A DNA stretch of 64,000 nucleotides from JBBDWK01 sp040902885. Lineage in GTDB: Bacteria; Acidobacteriota; Terriglobia; Bryobacterales; Bryobacteraceae. The stretch spans positions 17,955 through 81,954 of the forward strand of contig JBBDWK010000092.1 of assembly GCA_040902885.1 (NCBI GenBank), given 5' to 3'. The notes under the pieces are model-generated. The model saw only the letters and a list, made by a program, of their open reading frames with translations. It ran no database searches and was not told the DNA's origin. The stretch's first letter is position 1; each line of letters begins with the position of its first letter. Of this stretch, positions 1-9,037 are shown in pieces. The position numbers and the translations under genes are program-made.

Positions 1-83
1 GATCCTGGATCGGGGCAGAAATCAGGTGAAAGCGCGTAGTACTGCCTCCCGCGTGTGACCCGCGCCGTGCGATTGTAATAAGC

Positions 84-1544
84 ATGCCCCCTCTTCTGGC
101 CGCGGCCCTGCTGCTGGCATCCGCTCAGGCGGCAACCATCGGAGGGGTAGTGGTCGAGAACCGCTCCGGCCGGCCCCTGGCGCGGGCCAAAGTCACCTTA
201 ACCCAGAAGGGTCAGGTCCTTTCCGCGCTGGCCGGCGACAACGGCCAATTTCGCTTTTCGGAAGTCGGAGCGGGCGCGTGGACCCTGGCCGCCGAGCGCG
301 CCGGATTTTTCAAAGCCCAATACGGCCAGAAGAAGTGGAACGGCCCTGGCACTCCAATCATGGTCGATCCGGAGAGGATTTTCACGGCTGAGCTTCGGCT
401 CAGCCGTCCGGCGGCGATCACCGGAACGGTCAGTGACCGGAACCAGGTCGGCATCCCCTCCCAGACGGTGGTCGTATACCGCGCGGGACGCTCTCCCAGG
501 CCGGCTGCCAGCGCCGTCACCGACGACCGGGGCGTCTACCGCGTCTCGGGTCTCTCCCCCGGCCGCTACTACGTCCGCACTGCGGCACGGCCCCTCTCCC
601 ACGGGTACAGCCTGCTGCCCGTTTTCTATGGACAGGCCCCTGGGATCGCCGGGGCCAGATATTTGGATCTCGATCTGGATCAAGAGGTTGGCGATATCAA
701 TATCCAGGTGGAGCACGGCAGGCTGTGTAAGATCAGTGGTGTGGTGGTGTGGCCGGATCGGCCTGCCCAGGTCTCGGTCACACTTTTCAGCGAAGCGAAT
801 TTTGCCGAACAAAGCCAAAACGGCGCCGGGGGCTTCCGCTTCGAGCAGCTTCCTCCCGGCGCCTACGACCTGGTGGCCGAGTCGCGGGGGTCCGTGCCCT
901 TGGCCGGCCACCAGCGCTTGGTCATCGGCGGCGACATGGAAGGCCTCACGGTGGAGATGCTGCCGCCGCCGGTCCTCGAAGTCAGCTTCGCGGATCGCGA
1001 CGGCGGCCAGATCGACACCCGCCTGGTCACCGTCGTCGCCAAGCGGGGCGACCCTTTGCCCGGCGAATCGAGGCTCGTCTGGCCCGCCCCCGAGCCAGTG
1101 CGTCTGACCCCAGGACGATGGGAGATCGAGGTGGTTCCCTCCTCCAACCTGTACGTGGTTTCGGTCCAGGGCGCCAACTCGCCGGGCCTGACCTGGAACG
1201 AGGTGCTGGTTCGTCCGGGGCGGAGCGCATCGATCGCTGTCACCCTTTCCTCGCGCGGCGGCAAGGTCAGCGGCACTGTGCGCCGCGCGGGGGCTCCGGC
1301 GCCGGAAGCGACGGTCTTTCTGGAGGCGCTGGACGCCCAGGCAGCCGAGCGGCTGGGGGGAATCCGCAGGGCGAGCACCAACCCCGAAGGCAACTACGTC
1401 TTCATGGGCTTGCCCCCCGGCCAATACAGGTTGGTGAGCGCAGCCCTTTCGAACCCCAGCCCGGAAGCCCTGGAGGCGGCCGGCGGCAAGGTGATCCAGA
1501 TCGCCGAAGCGGCCGACGAGCTCCTGGATCTGGAAGAAAAGTAA
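84..1544 (+). CDS. Secreted multi-domain carboxypeptidase-regulatory-like (beta-sandwich repeat) protein
   Basis: A protein of 486 residues with a short hydrophobic signal peptide ending near AQA at about residue 16. It contains several carboxypeptidase-regulatory-like/transthyretin-fold units, at about residues 18-95, 110-190, 210-290 and 390-470. Each has the family pattern of a G-x-V strand, then a D/N-x-x-G-x-Y/F turn and a L-P-P-G-x-Y-x-L strand (for example LSPGRYYV, LPPGAYDLV, LPPGQYRLV). Such proteins are common secreted or surface proteins in Acidobacteria and their ligands are mostly unknown. I see no peptidase domain or receptor barrel, so a binding or structural role is inferred. 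The ATG at 84 is used because it gives the signal peptide; no clear ribosome site is visible. Confidence 0.8.
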   Translation: MPPLLAAALLLASAQAATIGGVVVENRSGRPLARAKVTLTQKGQVLSALAGDNGQFRFSEVGAGAWTLAAERAGFFKAQYGQKKWNGPGTPIMVDPERIFTAELRLSRPAAITGTVSDRNQVGIPSQTVVVYRAGRSPRPAASAVTDDRGVYRVSGLSPGRYYVRTAARPLSHGYSLLPVFYGQAPGIAGARYLDLDLDQEVGDINIQVEHGRLCKISGVVVWPDRPAQVSVTLFSEANFAEQSQNGAGGFRFEQLPPGAYDLVAESRGSVPLAGHQRLVIGGDMEGLTVEMLPPPVLEVSFADRDGGQIDTRLVTVVAKRGDPLPGESRLVWPAPEPVRLTPGRWEIEVVPSSNLYVVSVQGANSPGLTWNEVLVRPGRSASIAVTLSSRGGKVSGTVRRAGAPAPEATVFLEALDAQAAERLGGIRRASTNPEGNYVFMGLPPGQYRLVSAALSNPSPEALEAAGGKVIQIAEAADELLDLEEK

Positions 1545-1548
1545 GCAG

Positions 1549-1613
1549 CAGCTTTCAGCGTTCAGTGTTCAGCTTTCAGCTTCGCCAGCGCTGAGGCTGA
1601 GCGCTGAAAGCTG
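1549..1613. repeat. Inverted-repeat hairpin built from reiterated AGCTTTCAGC words
   Basis: Arms at 1549-1565 (CAGCTTTCAGCGTTCAG) and 1597-1613 pair with a single mismatch, giving a stem of about 17 bp. A further copy of the core word AGCTTTCAGC lies in the loop at 1571-1580, and CTGATAGCTG follows at 1611. The element sits directly after the stop codon of the preceding gene and ahead of the flagellar promoter, so it could end transcription or be a dispersed intergenic repeat. There is no long T tract right after the stem. Confidence 0.7.
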
Positions 1614-1629
1614 ATAGCTGAAGGCTATC

Positions 1630-1657
1630 TAAACCTTTTCCCCCATTTGGCCGATAA
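1630..1657 (+). promoter_or_regulatory. FliA (sigma-28) type flagellar promoter
   Basis: The sequence GCCGATAA at 1650-1657 is identical to the enterobacterial sigma-28 -10 element. TAAACCTT at 1630-1637 matches the TAAA core of the -35 element. The spacer is 12 bp, against 11 in the consensus. It lies immediately before flgM, the class of gene expected under sigma-28 control. Transcription from it would begin near the flgM start codon, so the message may be leaderless or nearly so. Confidence 0.7.
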
Positions 1658-1665
1658 GAAGAGAG

Positions 1666-1959
1666 ATGAGAGTAGACGAGAACAGCCCCTCCTCCAGTAC
1701 GGGCGTAGCCGCGGCCCGGCATTCCGAGGTCGTCTCGCGATACCAGTCCTCTCACGGCTTTACGGGCAGCGGCGGGGACGAGGTGAGTCTATCCGCCGTT
1801 ACCGAAACCCTGTTGCGTGTCCTCGACGCTGAATCCGCCCGGCGGTCCGCTCGGGTGAAGGAGCTCGCCTCGCTGTATCAGGCCGGCCTGTACGAACCGG
1901 ATTCGGGAGCCGTTACCCGCGAACTGGTGAACGAGGCCGTGAGCGAAGCGGCGGCCTGA
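1666..1959 (+). CDS. flgM: Anti-sigma-28 factor FlgM-like
   Basis: A small protein of 97 residues. The N-terminal half is rich in Ser/Gly and probably disordered. The C-terminal half (about residues 55-92) has the FlgM helical pattern RVKELASLYQAGLYEPDSGA, which in FlgM binds and inhibits the flagellar sigma factor FliA until the hook is complete and FlgM is exported. Position supports the call: first gene of a flgM-flgN-flgK-flgL run, with one base between it and the next gene. The FliA-type promoter directly upstream would give a negative-feedback loop. The start is the ATG preceded by AAGAGAG. Confidence 0.78.
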   Translation: MRVDENSPSSSTGVAAARHSEVVSRYQSSHGFTGSGGDEVSLSAVTETLLRVLDAESARRSARVKELASLYQAGLYEPDSGAVTRELVNEAVSEAAA

Positions 1960-1960
1960 C

Positions 1961-2362
1961 ATGCTCTCGGAGCGCGAACTCTTCGACCTGGCGGCGCGGG
2001 TGCAGCGCAAAGTGCGGATCGTGGCGGGTCTCCTGTCCCAACCCAGTCTGAGCAACGTCCTGGAGTGCGCCGCCGATCTGGAAGAGACCGTGAGCTGCCT
2101 GCAGCGCCTTCAGTCGGACCTCGCCCCAGGCACGCGTACCATCAGCCGTCTGCCGGCTTTCAACGATGAGATCGCGAGCCTCCGCCGCGAAGTGCTGCGC
2201 GCGCATACTCTACTCGAGCAGGCGCTTGCGTTTCAGACCGGCTGGATGCGCATGGCGATTTCGGGCTTGCGGACCGGCGAGACCGGAGGCTACGGACCGA
2301 CGGGCGGCATCGAGGCAGGGCCGGCGGTGGCAGCTTCCCGCGTCGCGAGTTGGGAGGGATAG
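1961..2362 (+). CDS. flgN: FlgN-like flagellar export chaperone
   Basis: A protein of 133 residues, mostly predicted alpha-helical (about residues 1-105), with a Gly/Ala-rich tail. FlgN proteins are cytoplasmic chaperones that keep the hook-filament junction proteins FlgK and FlgL soluble before export. Sequence identity in this family is low, so the call rests mainly on size, helical character and the position between flgM and flgK, the standard gene order. It starts one base after the flgM stop and ends four bases before flgK. Confidence 0.6.
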   Translation: MLSERELFDLAARVQRKVRIVAGLLSQPSLSNVLECAADLEETVSCLQRLQSDLAPGTRTISRLPAFNDEIASLRREVLRAHTLLEQALAFQTGWMRMAISGLRTGETGGYGPTGGIEAGPAVAASRVASWEG

Positions 2363-2366
2363 CGGC

Positions 2367-3722
2367 ATGGCCAATCTCTTCTCCGCGCTCCGTAACTCCG
2401 CCGAAGCCCTGAAGGCCTTCGAGCGGTCGCTCTATATTTCGCAGAACAACATCAGCAACGTGAACACGCCGGGTTACGCGAAGCAGCGCCAGGCACTGTT
2501 AGCCAACGCATTCCAGGTCGAGCAAGGGCTGCTGGGCGGCGTCACGCTGGGCGAAATCGAGAGCGCGCGCAACTATCAGGCTGAAGAGACCGTCCGGCGC
2601 CGGCAATTCTCCCATGGCGAAACGGGCCAGTTGAGGTATCTGCTCTCGCAGATCGAGCCGCTCTACAACGCCACCGGGGAGAGCGGCATCCCAGCCGCTA
2701 TCGACCGCTTGTTTCAGAGCTTCTCCGGCTTGACCGCTACGCCTAACGACGCGCTCGCGCGCCGCGAGGTTCTTAGCGCCGCCGGCGAAGCGGCGCGCAG
2801 CTTTCAAGCCACCGCCAACGGGTTGGAGCGGGCCTTCCAGTCCAACCGCGGCGAGATCGTGAATACGGTCGCCGCCGTCAACCGGTTGACCGCGGTGCTG
2901 CAGGGCTATAATTCCGAGATCCGCAGAAGCCTTGAAGGAGCCAACGACCCCGGCATCGATGCCCGCATCCACTCGACTCTGGAGGACCTTTCCCGCTACG
3001 TGGATCTGGGCGTGGTCCGCCAGACCGATGGCACGTTCGTGGTGACCCTTTCGCAGGGGACGCAACTGGTGGCCGGCGACCGGCGGCAGCAACTGAGTGT
3101 CGACCAGTCCGGGGCGGCCGTTGAGATCTTCGACGAGGCGAACCGCCCGGTTGCGGCCGAAATCGCCTCGGGAATCTTGGGCGCTGCGCTGCGCTTCGAC
3201 AACCAGATTGTGCCCGGCCTGCGGACAGACTTGAACCGGCTCGCGGGTCAATTGGCCGACCGGGTCAACCAAACCCTGGCGAACGGGATCGACAGCAACG
3301 GGCTTCCCGGCGGAGCTCTCTTTACGTACAACGCGGGAACGGAGGCCATCTCCATCTCCGCTACCGCCTTAACCGCTGGGTCCGTGGCCGCGGCCTCCAC
3401 CGGCGCTCCGGGCGGAAATGGCAACGCGCTCGACCTGGCCGCGCTGTCCCAATCGCTCGAGCTGGATGGCTTGACGTTCGGCGAGTTCTACGCCAACGGC
3501 GCGGCCGTGCTGGGCCGGCAGGTGGCCGACGCCAAAGAGGGCTTCGATAGCCAGACTCAGTTGCTCAACCAGGCGCGGTTCTTCCGCGAGCGGGAATCGG
3601 CCGTCTCCCTGGATGAGGAAGCCACGCGCATCATTGAGTTCCAGCGCGCTTATCAGGCTTCCGCACGATTGGTTACAGTGCTCGATGAGCTGGCGGAGAC
3701 CGTTCTCGGATTGGTGCGGTAA
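2367..3722 (+). CDS. flgK: Flagellar hook-associated protein 1 FlgK
   Basis: A protein of 451 residues that forms the first hook-filament junction ring. The N-terminus has the axial-protein signature LYISQNNISNVNTPGYAKQR (about residues 24-43), which is the flagellar rod/hook N-terminal domain. The C-terminus has the matching helix with FQRAYQASARLV, conserved in FlgK. The start is the ATG at 2367, preceded by GGGAGGG. The reading frame stays open further upstream, but that extension overlaps flgN and precedes the conserved axial domain. The protein is a little shorter than enterobacterial FlgK (about 547), as expected where the variable D2 domain is reduced. flgL follows after 6 bp. Confidence 0.93.
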   Translation: MANLFSALRNSAEALKAFERSLYISQNNISNVNTPGYAKQRQALLANAFQVEQGLLGGVTLGEIESARNYQAEETVRRRQFSHGETGQLRYLLSQIEPLYNATGESGIPAAIDRLFQSFSGLTATPNDALARREVLSAAGEAARSFQATANGLERAFQSNRGEIVNTVAAVNRLTAVLQGYNSEIRRSLEGANDPGIDARIHSTLEDLSRYVDLGVVRQTDGTFVVTLSQGTQLVAGDRRQQLSVDQSGAAVEIFDEANRPVAAEIASGILGAALRFDNQIVPGLRTDLNRLAGQLADRVNQTLANGIDSNGLPGGALFTYNAGTEAISISATALTAGSVAAASTGAPGGNGNALDLAALSQSLELDGLTFGEFYANGAAVLGRQVADAKEGFDSQTQLLNQARFFRERESAVSLDEEATRIIEFQRAYQASARLVTVLDELAETVLGLVR

Positions 3723-3728
3723 ACGCTT

Positions 3729-4631
3729 ATGTCGAATAACATCGGTTCGTCCTCGGAGTTTTTCCTGGCCAACATGAGACGCCTCGACGAGCGCATCGGC
3801 GTGACCGAGCGCCAGATTTCGAGCGGCAAACGGGTATCTCTGGCTTCCGATGCCCCGGAGCAGGTCAGCGAGATCGTGAACGCACGCGGCGAGCTGCGCC
3901 GGCTCGAGCAGATCCGGCGGAACCTGGAACTGGCGCAGAGCGAAGTCGACACGGCCGAGCACTCCTTGCAGACCGGCGTCAAGATTCTGGAGCGGCTGCG
4001 AACCATCGCGATTCAGGCGGCCGGCGATGCGCAAACCGCCGAAGTCCGCGCGACCCTGGGCGTTGAAGTAGGCGTTCTCCTGGACCGTCTGGTGGGCATC
4101 GCCGCCGCCCGGCATGGCGGGCGCTACGTGTTCAGCGGCGATAACGACCGCACCGCGCCTTACAGCATCGACCTCACCCAGCCCAACGGCGTGAGCGCCT
4201 ACGCAGGAGGCGTTGACACAAGACAGCTCGAGCATCCGAGCGGCTTCCGATTCAGCCTCTCCCGCAATGCCCAGGACATCTTCGAGAGCAACACCGGCCA
4301 GAATATCTTCGAGGCAGTGAACGCCTTCCGGATCGCGCTCGAGACCAACGACGTCCCCGCCGTGCAGGCCTCCATCCCCACGCTTCAGGACGCGCACGAG
4401 GAGCTGAGCGACACCCTGAGCCTATACGGCTCTTACCAGCGGACCATTCGCGATGCGGTGGAGTTTACCATCCAGAAAGAGCTGCGCCAGAAAGTTGTGC
4501 TGGGAACGCTCGAAGACACGGATATCGCGGAAGCCGCCATCACTCTGACCCGGGCCAGAAGCGACCGCGAAGCGGCCTACAGCGCCCGCGCGCGCACCCC
4601 GCGAACCAGCCTCTTCGACTACCTCGGCTGA
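3729..4631 (+). CDS. flgL: Flagellar hook-associated protein 3 FlgL
   Basis: A protein of 300 residues related to flagellin; FlgL forms the second junction ring between hook and filament. The N-terminal flagellin-like helix includes ERQISSGKRVSLASDAPEQV (about residues 26-45), and the helix LELAQSEVDTAEHSLQ follows. The C-terminal helix near residues 255-285 carries the flagellin-like EAAITLTRARSDREAAYSAR. It is the last gene of the run; the next gene is on the opposite strand. Motor, hook and export genes are absent from the window, so this is one fragment of a dispersed flagellar regulon. Confidence 0.9.
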   Translation: MSNNIGSSSEFFLANMRRLDERIGVTERQISSGKRVSLASDAPEQVSEIVNARGELRRLEQIRRNLELAQSEVDTAEHSLQTGVKILERLRTIAIQAAGDAQTAEVRATLGVEVGVLLDRLVGIAAARHGGRYVFSGDNDRTAPYSIDLTQPNGVSAYAGGVDTRQLEHPSGFRFSLSRNAQDIFESNTGQNIFEAVNAFRIALETNDVPAVQASIPTLQDAHEELSDTLSLYGSYQRTIRDAVEFTIQKELRQKVVLGTLEDTDIAEAAITLTRARSDREAAYSARARTPRTSLFDYLG

Positions 4632-4649
4632 TCGAGGAAATTCAGATCC

Positions 4650-6827
4650 TTATATAAACAGCGGCGCCGCCACCAAAGTGATCGTGCTGAGCAGCTTGAT
4701 GAGCACGTGCAGCGAAGGTCCGGCCGTGTCTTTGAACGGATCGCCCACCGTGTCGCCCACCACGCTGGCCTTGTGCGCCTCGGAGCCCTTGCCGCCGTAA
4801 GCACCGGTTTCGATGTACTTCTTGGCGTTGTCCCATGCGCCGCCGCTGTTGTTCATCATCGTGGCCATCAGGATGCCGGAGATGGTGCCCACCATCAGAA
4901 AGGCCGCTACGGCGACCGCGCCGATGGGAAGCGCGTCGGCGGGATCGGAGAAAGCGCGAAACACCACGCCCACCACCACCGGGCTGGCCACCGCGAGAAG
5001 GCCCGGGACCACCATGGCCTTCAGCGCGGCGACGGTCACGATGTCCACGCAGCTGCCGTAATCCGGGTCGGAAGTGCCCTTCATGATGCCCGGGTTGACC
5101 TTGAACTGACGCCGCACCTCTTCGATGACGGTCTGCGCCGTACGGCCTACCGCCTTGATGGCGAACGAGCTGAACAGGAATACCAGCATGGCGCCGAGCA
5201 GCGCGCCCACGAAGACCGGAACGTGCCCGATGTCGATGGGGAACGCCGTCTCCGGCCCGCGGCCGAGCAGCTCCTTCACCTCGTCGATATAGGCCGAGAA
5301 CAACAGAAACGCAGCCAGCGCCGCGCTGCCGATGGCGTATCCTTTGGTCAACGCCTTGGTCGTGTTGCCGACCGAATCCAGACGGTCCGTGCGCACCCGA
5401 ACCTCATCCGGCTGGTGCGACATCTCGACGATGCCGCCCGCGTTGTCCGTAATCGGTCCGAACGTGTCCATGGCGAGAATGTACGCCGCCGTCGAAAGCA
5501 TGCCCATGGTCGCGATGGCGGTTCCGTAGAGGCCGGCCGCTTGCGGGGTGACTCCCACCAGGCCCGCGTTCGCGCCCAGATAATAAGAACCGAGGATCGC
5601 GGCCGAGATCACGAACACCGGCAGCGCCACGCACTCCAGACCCACGGCGAGGCCGGAAATGATCGTGGTGGCGGGGCCCGTCTTGCAGCTTTCCGCGATC
5701 ATGCGCACCGGCCGGTATTTGTATTCGGTGTAATACTGCGTGATGTACACGAACAGGAAGCTGGTGGCCAGCCCCACCACTCCGGCCGCAAACAGCATCA
5801 TGTTGCCCTGCAGCAACAAGTGCACGGCGAGATAGAATCCGGCCAGCGCCAGGGCCGTAGTGATGTAGTAGCCCCGGTTCAAAGCCTGCATGGGATCGGC
5901 TTCTTCCTTCATCTTGACGGTCATCACGCCCAGAATGGACGCGATCAGGCCGAACGCGCGCGCCAGCAGCGGAAACAGAATGCCGCCGATGCCGAACACC
6001 GGGAACAGCGCCGCGCCCAGAATCATGGCGCCGACGTTCTCCGCCGCCGTGGATTCAAACAGGTCCGCGCCGCGGCCCGCGCAGTCGCCTACGTTGTCGC
6101 CCACCAGGTCGGCGATCACGGCCGGGTTGCGCGGATCGTCTTCGGGAATTCCCGCCTCCACCTTGCCCACAAGGTCCGCGCCCACGTCCGCCGCCTTGGT
6201 GTAAATGCCGCCGCCGAGCTGGGCAAACAGCGCCACAAAGCTCGCTCCAAAACCGAAGGCCACAATCTGGCGCGGCACCGCGGCGGGATTTTCCAGCCCG
6301 CCGAACAGCCAGAACAGCACGCCGACTCCCAGCAGGGAGAGCGCCACCACGCTCAAACCCGTCACCGCGCCCCCGCGCAGCGAAATCTGCAGCGCCCGGT
6401 TCAGGCTGGTGCGCGCGGCCGAAGCCGTGCGGATGTTGCTGCGGATGGAAACCCACATGCCGCTGAAGCCGGCGAGCGTGGAACAGAGCGCTCCCAGGAC
6501 GAACGAAATGGTCATTCGTCCCGCCAGCGTCGAATCCCCTTTACCAAAATAGTAGCCCGCGTATATCACCACGGCGAGCACCGCCGAAAGCGAAAGGATG
6601 GTCTTGTTCTGGCGCCGTAAAAAAGCTTCCGCGCCCAGTTTGATAGCATTCGAGATCCGCTGCATCTGCGCCGTGCCGGTGTCCTGGCCGATGACGAACT
6701 TGGACAATCCGGCCGCGACCAGAAGCGAAAGCAGGCTGATGCCGAGCACCACCACCAGATATCCTCCGCCCCCGGCCGGCTCGCCTATTTGCAGCAAGAA
6801 GGCGAGCGCGAAATTAAAAGACTCCAT
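4650..6827 (-). CDS. hppA: Membrane-bound proton-translocating pyrophosphatase, K+-independent type
   Basis: A polytopic inner-membrane enzyme of 725 residues that couples pyrophosphate hydrolysis to ion pumping. Family signatures are present: DVGADLVGKVE (about residues 216-226), the acidic DNVGDCAGRGADLFES loop, and DNAGGIVEM. The motif GNTTKALTKG has Lys where K+-dependent members have Ala, so the enzyme should be K+-independent and, by family knowledge, H+-pumping. An AGGAGG lies 13 bases before the ATG, rather far. It is convergent with flgL, 18 bp apart. It probably recovers energy from biosynthetic pyrophosphate. Confidence 0.95.
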   Translation of the reverse strand: MESFNFALAFLLQIGEPAGGGGYLVVVLGISLLSLLVAAGLSKFVIGQDTGTAQMQRISNAIKLGAEAFLRRQNKTILSLSAVLAVVIYAGYYFGKGDSTLAGRMTISFVLGALCSTLAGFSGMWVSIRSNIRTASAARTSLNRALQISLRGGAVTGLSVVALSLLGVGVLFWLFGGLENPAAVPRQIVAFGFGASFVALFAQLGGGIYTKAADVGADLVGKVEAGIPEDDPRNPAVIADLVGDNVGDCAGRGADLFESTAAENVGAMILGAALFPVFGIGGILFPLLARAFGLIASILGVMTVKMKEEADPMQALNRGYYITTALALAGFYLAVHLLLQGNMMLFAAGVVGLATSFLFVYITQYYTEYKYRPVRMIAESCKTGPATTIISGLAVGLECVALPVFVISAAILGSYYLGANAGLVGVTPQAAGLYGTAIATMGMLSTAAYILAMDTFGPITDNAGGIVEMSHQPDEVRVRTDRLDSVGNTTKALTKGYAIGSAALAAFLLFSAYIDEVKELLGRGPETAFPIDIGHVPVFVGALLGAMLVFLFSSFAIKAVGRTAQTVIEEVRRQFKVNPGIMKGTSDPDYGSCVDIVTVAALKAMVVPGLLAVASPVVVGVVFRAFSDPADALPIGAVAVAAFLMVGTISGILMATMMNNSGGAWDNAKKYIETGAYGGKGSEAHKASVVGDTVGDPFKDTAGPSLHVLIKLLSTITLVAAPLFI

Positions 6828-6928
6828 GGTCTGTGTGAATCCTCCTGTAAACAGAACTATTTAGCGTAATGCAAAGAACCTGGAAGAGCAAATATGATTT
6901 GGAAACGACGAGTTCGGCCGAGTACCGT

Positions 6929-8101
6929 TCAAAGGACTTGCAGAATCAAACACTTCAGATAGTGGGTCTCGGGAACCGTCAACAAGATAGGATGGTCGCG
7001 GGACTGCGTTCTGCGTTCGATCACGCGCAAAGTGCGGCCTGCGTCCAGCGCCGCCCCGGCCACGATTTCGAGAAACGCGGCCTCGCTTACGTGATGGGAG
7101 CAGGAGCAGGTCACCAGAGTCCCTCCCCGCTCCAGCAGGCGCAAAGCCCGTAAATTGATCTCTTTGTATCCCCTCGCCGCCCCCGCCGCGGCGCTGCGCG
7201 ATTTGGCGAAGGCGGGCGGGTCAAGGACGACAGTCCGGAAACGGCGGCGCGCCGCGTCGTAGCCTGCGAGCAGATCGAAAACATTGGCTTCCTTGAATTG
7301 AACATTGACCGCTTCGTTGGCCTGCGCATTCAGTCGCGCCGCCGCCAGCGCATCGGCCGAGCTATCCACCGCCTCCACGCTCTCGCAATGCCGCGAAAGG
7401 TGCATGGCGAAGCCGCCCGTCGAGCAGAAGCAATCGAGCGCCGCGCCGCCCGCGTAGGACGCGGCGGCAAGGTAATTCTCGCGCTGATCCAGAAAAATCC
7501 CCGTCTTCTGGCCGTGCAGCAGGTCCGCGTAAAATCGCAATCCATTGATATGGACGGATACCGAGCCGGGTACGTCGCCAAAAATTACGCCCGCCTCGAG
7601 AGGCAGCTCTTCCCGCGCGCGCACCGGCGCGTCGTTCCGGGCCACGATGCCGGCGGGCGCAAAGACGGTCTTGAGCGCGGAAACGATGGAAGGCTGGGCG
7701 CGGTCCATGCCCTGGTCGAGCGTCTGCACCACGAGGTAGTCCGCATAGCGGTCCACAATGAGTCCGGGCAGCAGATCGCCTTCCGCGTGCACCACGCGGT
7801 AGGCGTCGCCGCCGGACGCCACAAGGCGCCGATACTGTTCGGCCGCGGCGATGCGGGAGTGAAAAAAGCCTTCGTCGATGGGATGCAGTTCGCGGGAAAG
7901 CAGGCGGAGGCAGATCTGAGAGGAGGAACTGTAGTGGGCGAGGCCGAGAGGACGGCCTCTGGGAGGGATTACCTTGACGACGGCGCCGGGGGAGGCGCCG
8001 CCGCGTTCGACCACGTCGCTCGAAAAGATCCAGGGGTGGCCGGAAGCCACGCGGTCCGCGCCCTTCCGGTTTACCCGGACTTCAGCCCATTCCAGGCTCA
8101 A
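6929..8101 (-). CDS. rlmI: RlmI-family 23S rRNA (cytosine-C5) methyltransferase
   Basis: A cytosolic SAM-dependent enzyme of 390 residues in the RlmI/YccW family. An N-terminal PUA RNA-binding domain (about residues 1-80, GHPWIFSSDV) is followed by a central region (about 90-180) and a Rossmann methyltransferase domain with GAALDCFCSTGGFAMHLSRH (SAM-binding motif I) and VVLDPPAFAKS (motif IV). Family members methylate C1962 of E. coli 23S rRNA; the exact site here is inferred. The start codon overlaps the stop of htpX by 4 bp, so the two are translationally coupled. Confidence 0.88.
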   Translation of the reverse strand: MSLEWAEVRVNRKGADRVASGHPWIFSSDVVERGGASPGAVVKVIPPRGRPLGLAHYSSSSQICLRLLSRELHPIDEGFFHSRIAAAEQYRRLVASGGDAYRVVHAEGDLLPGLIVDRYADYLVVQTLDQGMDRAQPSIVSALKTVFAPAGIVARNDAPVRAREELPLEAGVIFGDVPGSVSVHINGLRFYADLLHGQKTGIFLDQRENYLAAASYAGGAALDCFCSTGGFAMHLSRHCESVEAVDSSADALAAARLNAQANEAVNVQFKEANVFDLLAGYDAARRRFRTVVLDPPAFAKSRSAAAGAARGYKEINLRALRLLERGGTLVTCSCSHHVSEAAFLEIVAGAALDAGRTLRVIERRTQSRDHPILLTVPETHYLKCLILQVL

Positions 8102-8952
8102 CGAATGGCCTGGAGCCGCGCGATGCGCTGTTCAGTCGAAGGGTGCGTGGAGAACAGCTTCATTAGCGTGCGCCCGCCGCCGAACGGGGCGATGATGAAC
8201 ATGTGCGCGGTGGCCGGCGAGGCGTGCATGGGAATCCGCTGCGCGTAACTATCCAGGCGCTGCAACGCGGAGATCATGGGATAAGGACTGCCCATGTACT
8301 TGGCGGCGGCTCCGTCGGCCCCGTACTCGCGCGTCCGCGAGATGGCCATCTGAATGACCATTGCCGCGATGGGACCCAGGAACAGCATCAGCAACGCTCC
8401 GCCGGCCCCGCCTCCATCCCCGTCCTCATCTCTGCGGCCGCCGAAGAAAAAGGCGAAGTGCGAGAGATAGGTAATGGCCGCGGCGATGGTGGCAGCGATC
8501 GAGGCGACCAGTATATCCCGATTCAAAACGTGACCCAGTTCATGGGCGAGCACGGCCTCCACTTCCTGGTCATCCATCAGGCGCAGCAGCCCCACCGTGA
8601 ACGCCACCGACGCATGCTTCGGATTGCGGCCGGTTGCGAACGCGTTCGGCGACTCCTCCGGTATCACCCACAGCTTCGGCTCAGGAATGCCCATACGCTG
8701 GCACAGGCGCGAAACCATGGGCGCGATGCGCTTGTAAATCTCCGGATTCTCCTCCCGAGTCAGCGGCTGGGCATGATACATGGACAGGGCGATCTTGTCG
8801 GAGTAGAAGTAGCCGGCGAGATTCATGACAACCGCCATTCCCAAGCCCAGCAGGAGGCCTTGCCTTCCGCCCAGGGCTTGGCCGCCAACCAGCAGCAGAG
8901 CGCTCAAAAGCCCCAGCAGGAAAACGGTTTTCAAGGTGTTCGTGGTCGTCAT
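8098..8952 (-). CDS. htpX: HtpX-type membrane zinc metalloprotease
   Basis: A protein of 284 residues with two hydrophobic N-terminal segments (about residues 8-45) and the zinc site HELGH at about residues 137-141. A further pair of membrane segments follows (about 147-190). An M48-family glutamate ligand is likely in SRTREYGADG. HtpX degrades misfolded inner-membrane proteins as part of the envelope stress response. A longer frame begins at 9018, but the ATG at 8952 gives the canonical N-terminus. The neighbouring heat-shock protein upstream fits a stress context. It overlaps rlmI by 4 bp. Confidence 0.92.
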   Translation of the reverse strand: MTTTNTLKTVFLLGLLSALLLVGGQALGGRQGLLLGLGMAVVMNLAGYFYSDKIALSMYHAQPLTREENPEIYKRIAPMVSRLCQRMGIPEPKLWVIPEESPNAFATGRNPKHASVAFTVGLLRLMDDQEVEAVLAHELGHVLNRDILVASIAATIAAAITYLSHFAFFFGGRRDEDGDGGGAGGALLMLFLGPIAAMVIQMAISRTREYGADGAAAKYMGSPYPMISALQRLDSYAQRIPMHASPATAHMFIIAPFGGGRTLMKLFSTHPSTEQRIARLQAIR

Positions 8953-9037
8953 ATAGTTATTGTCCCATGCTGTGCAATAGGGCGGCGGCGAGAGTTTGTC
9001 GCCAGCGCCGCCCTTCACCTCTTGTCGAAAAAGCCGA

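Noticed and set aside
4707..6620. 637-codon open frame antisense to the pyrophosphatase gene
   Set aside because: His/Arg/Gln-rich composition with no recognisable domain; a GC-driven shadow of hppA.
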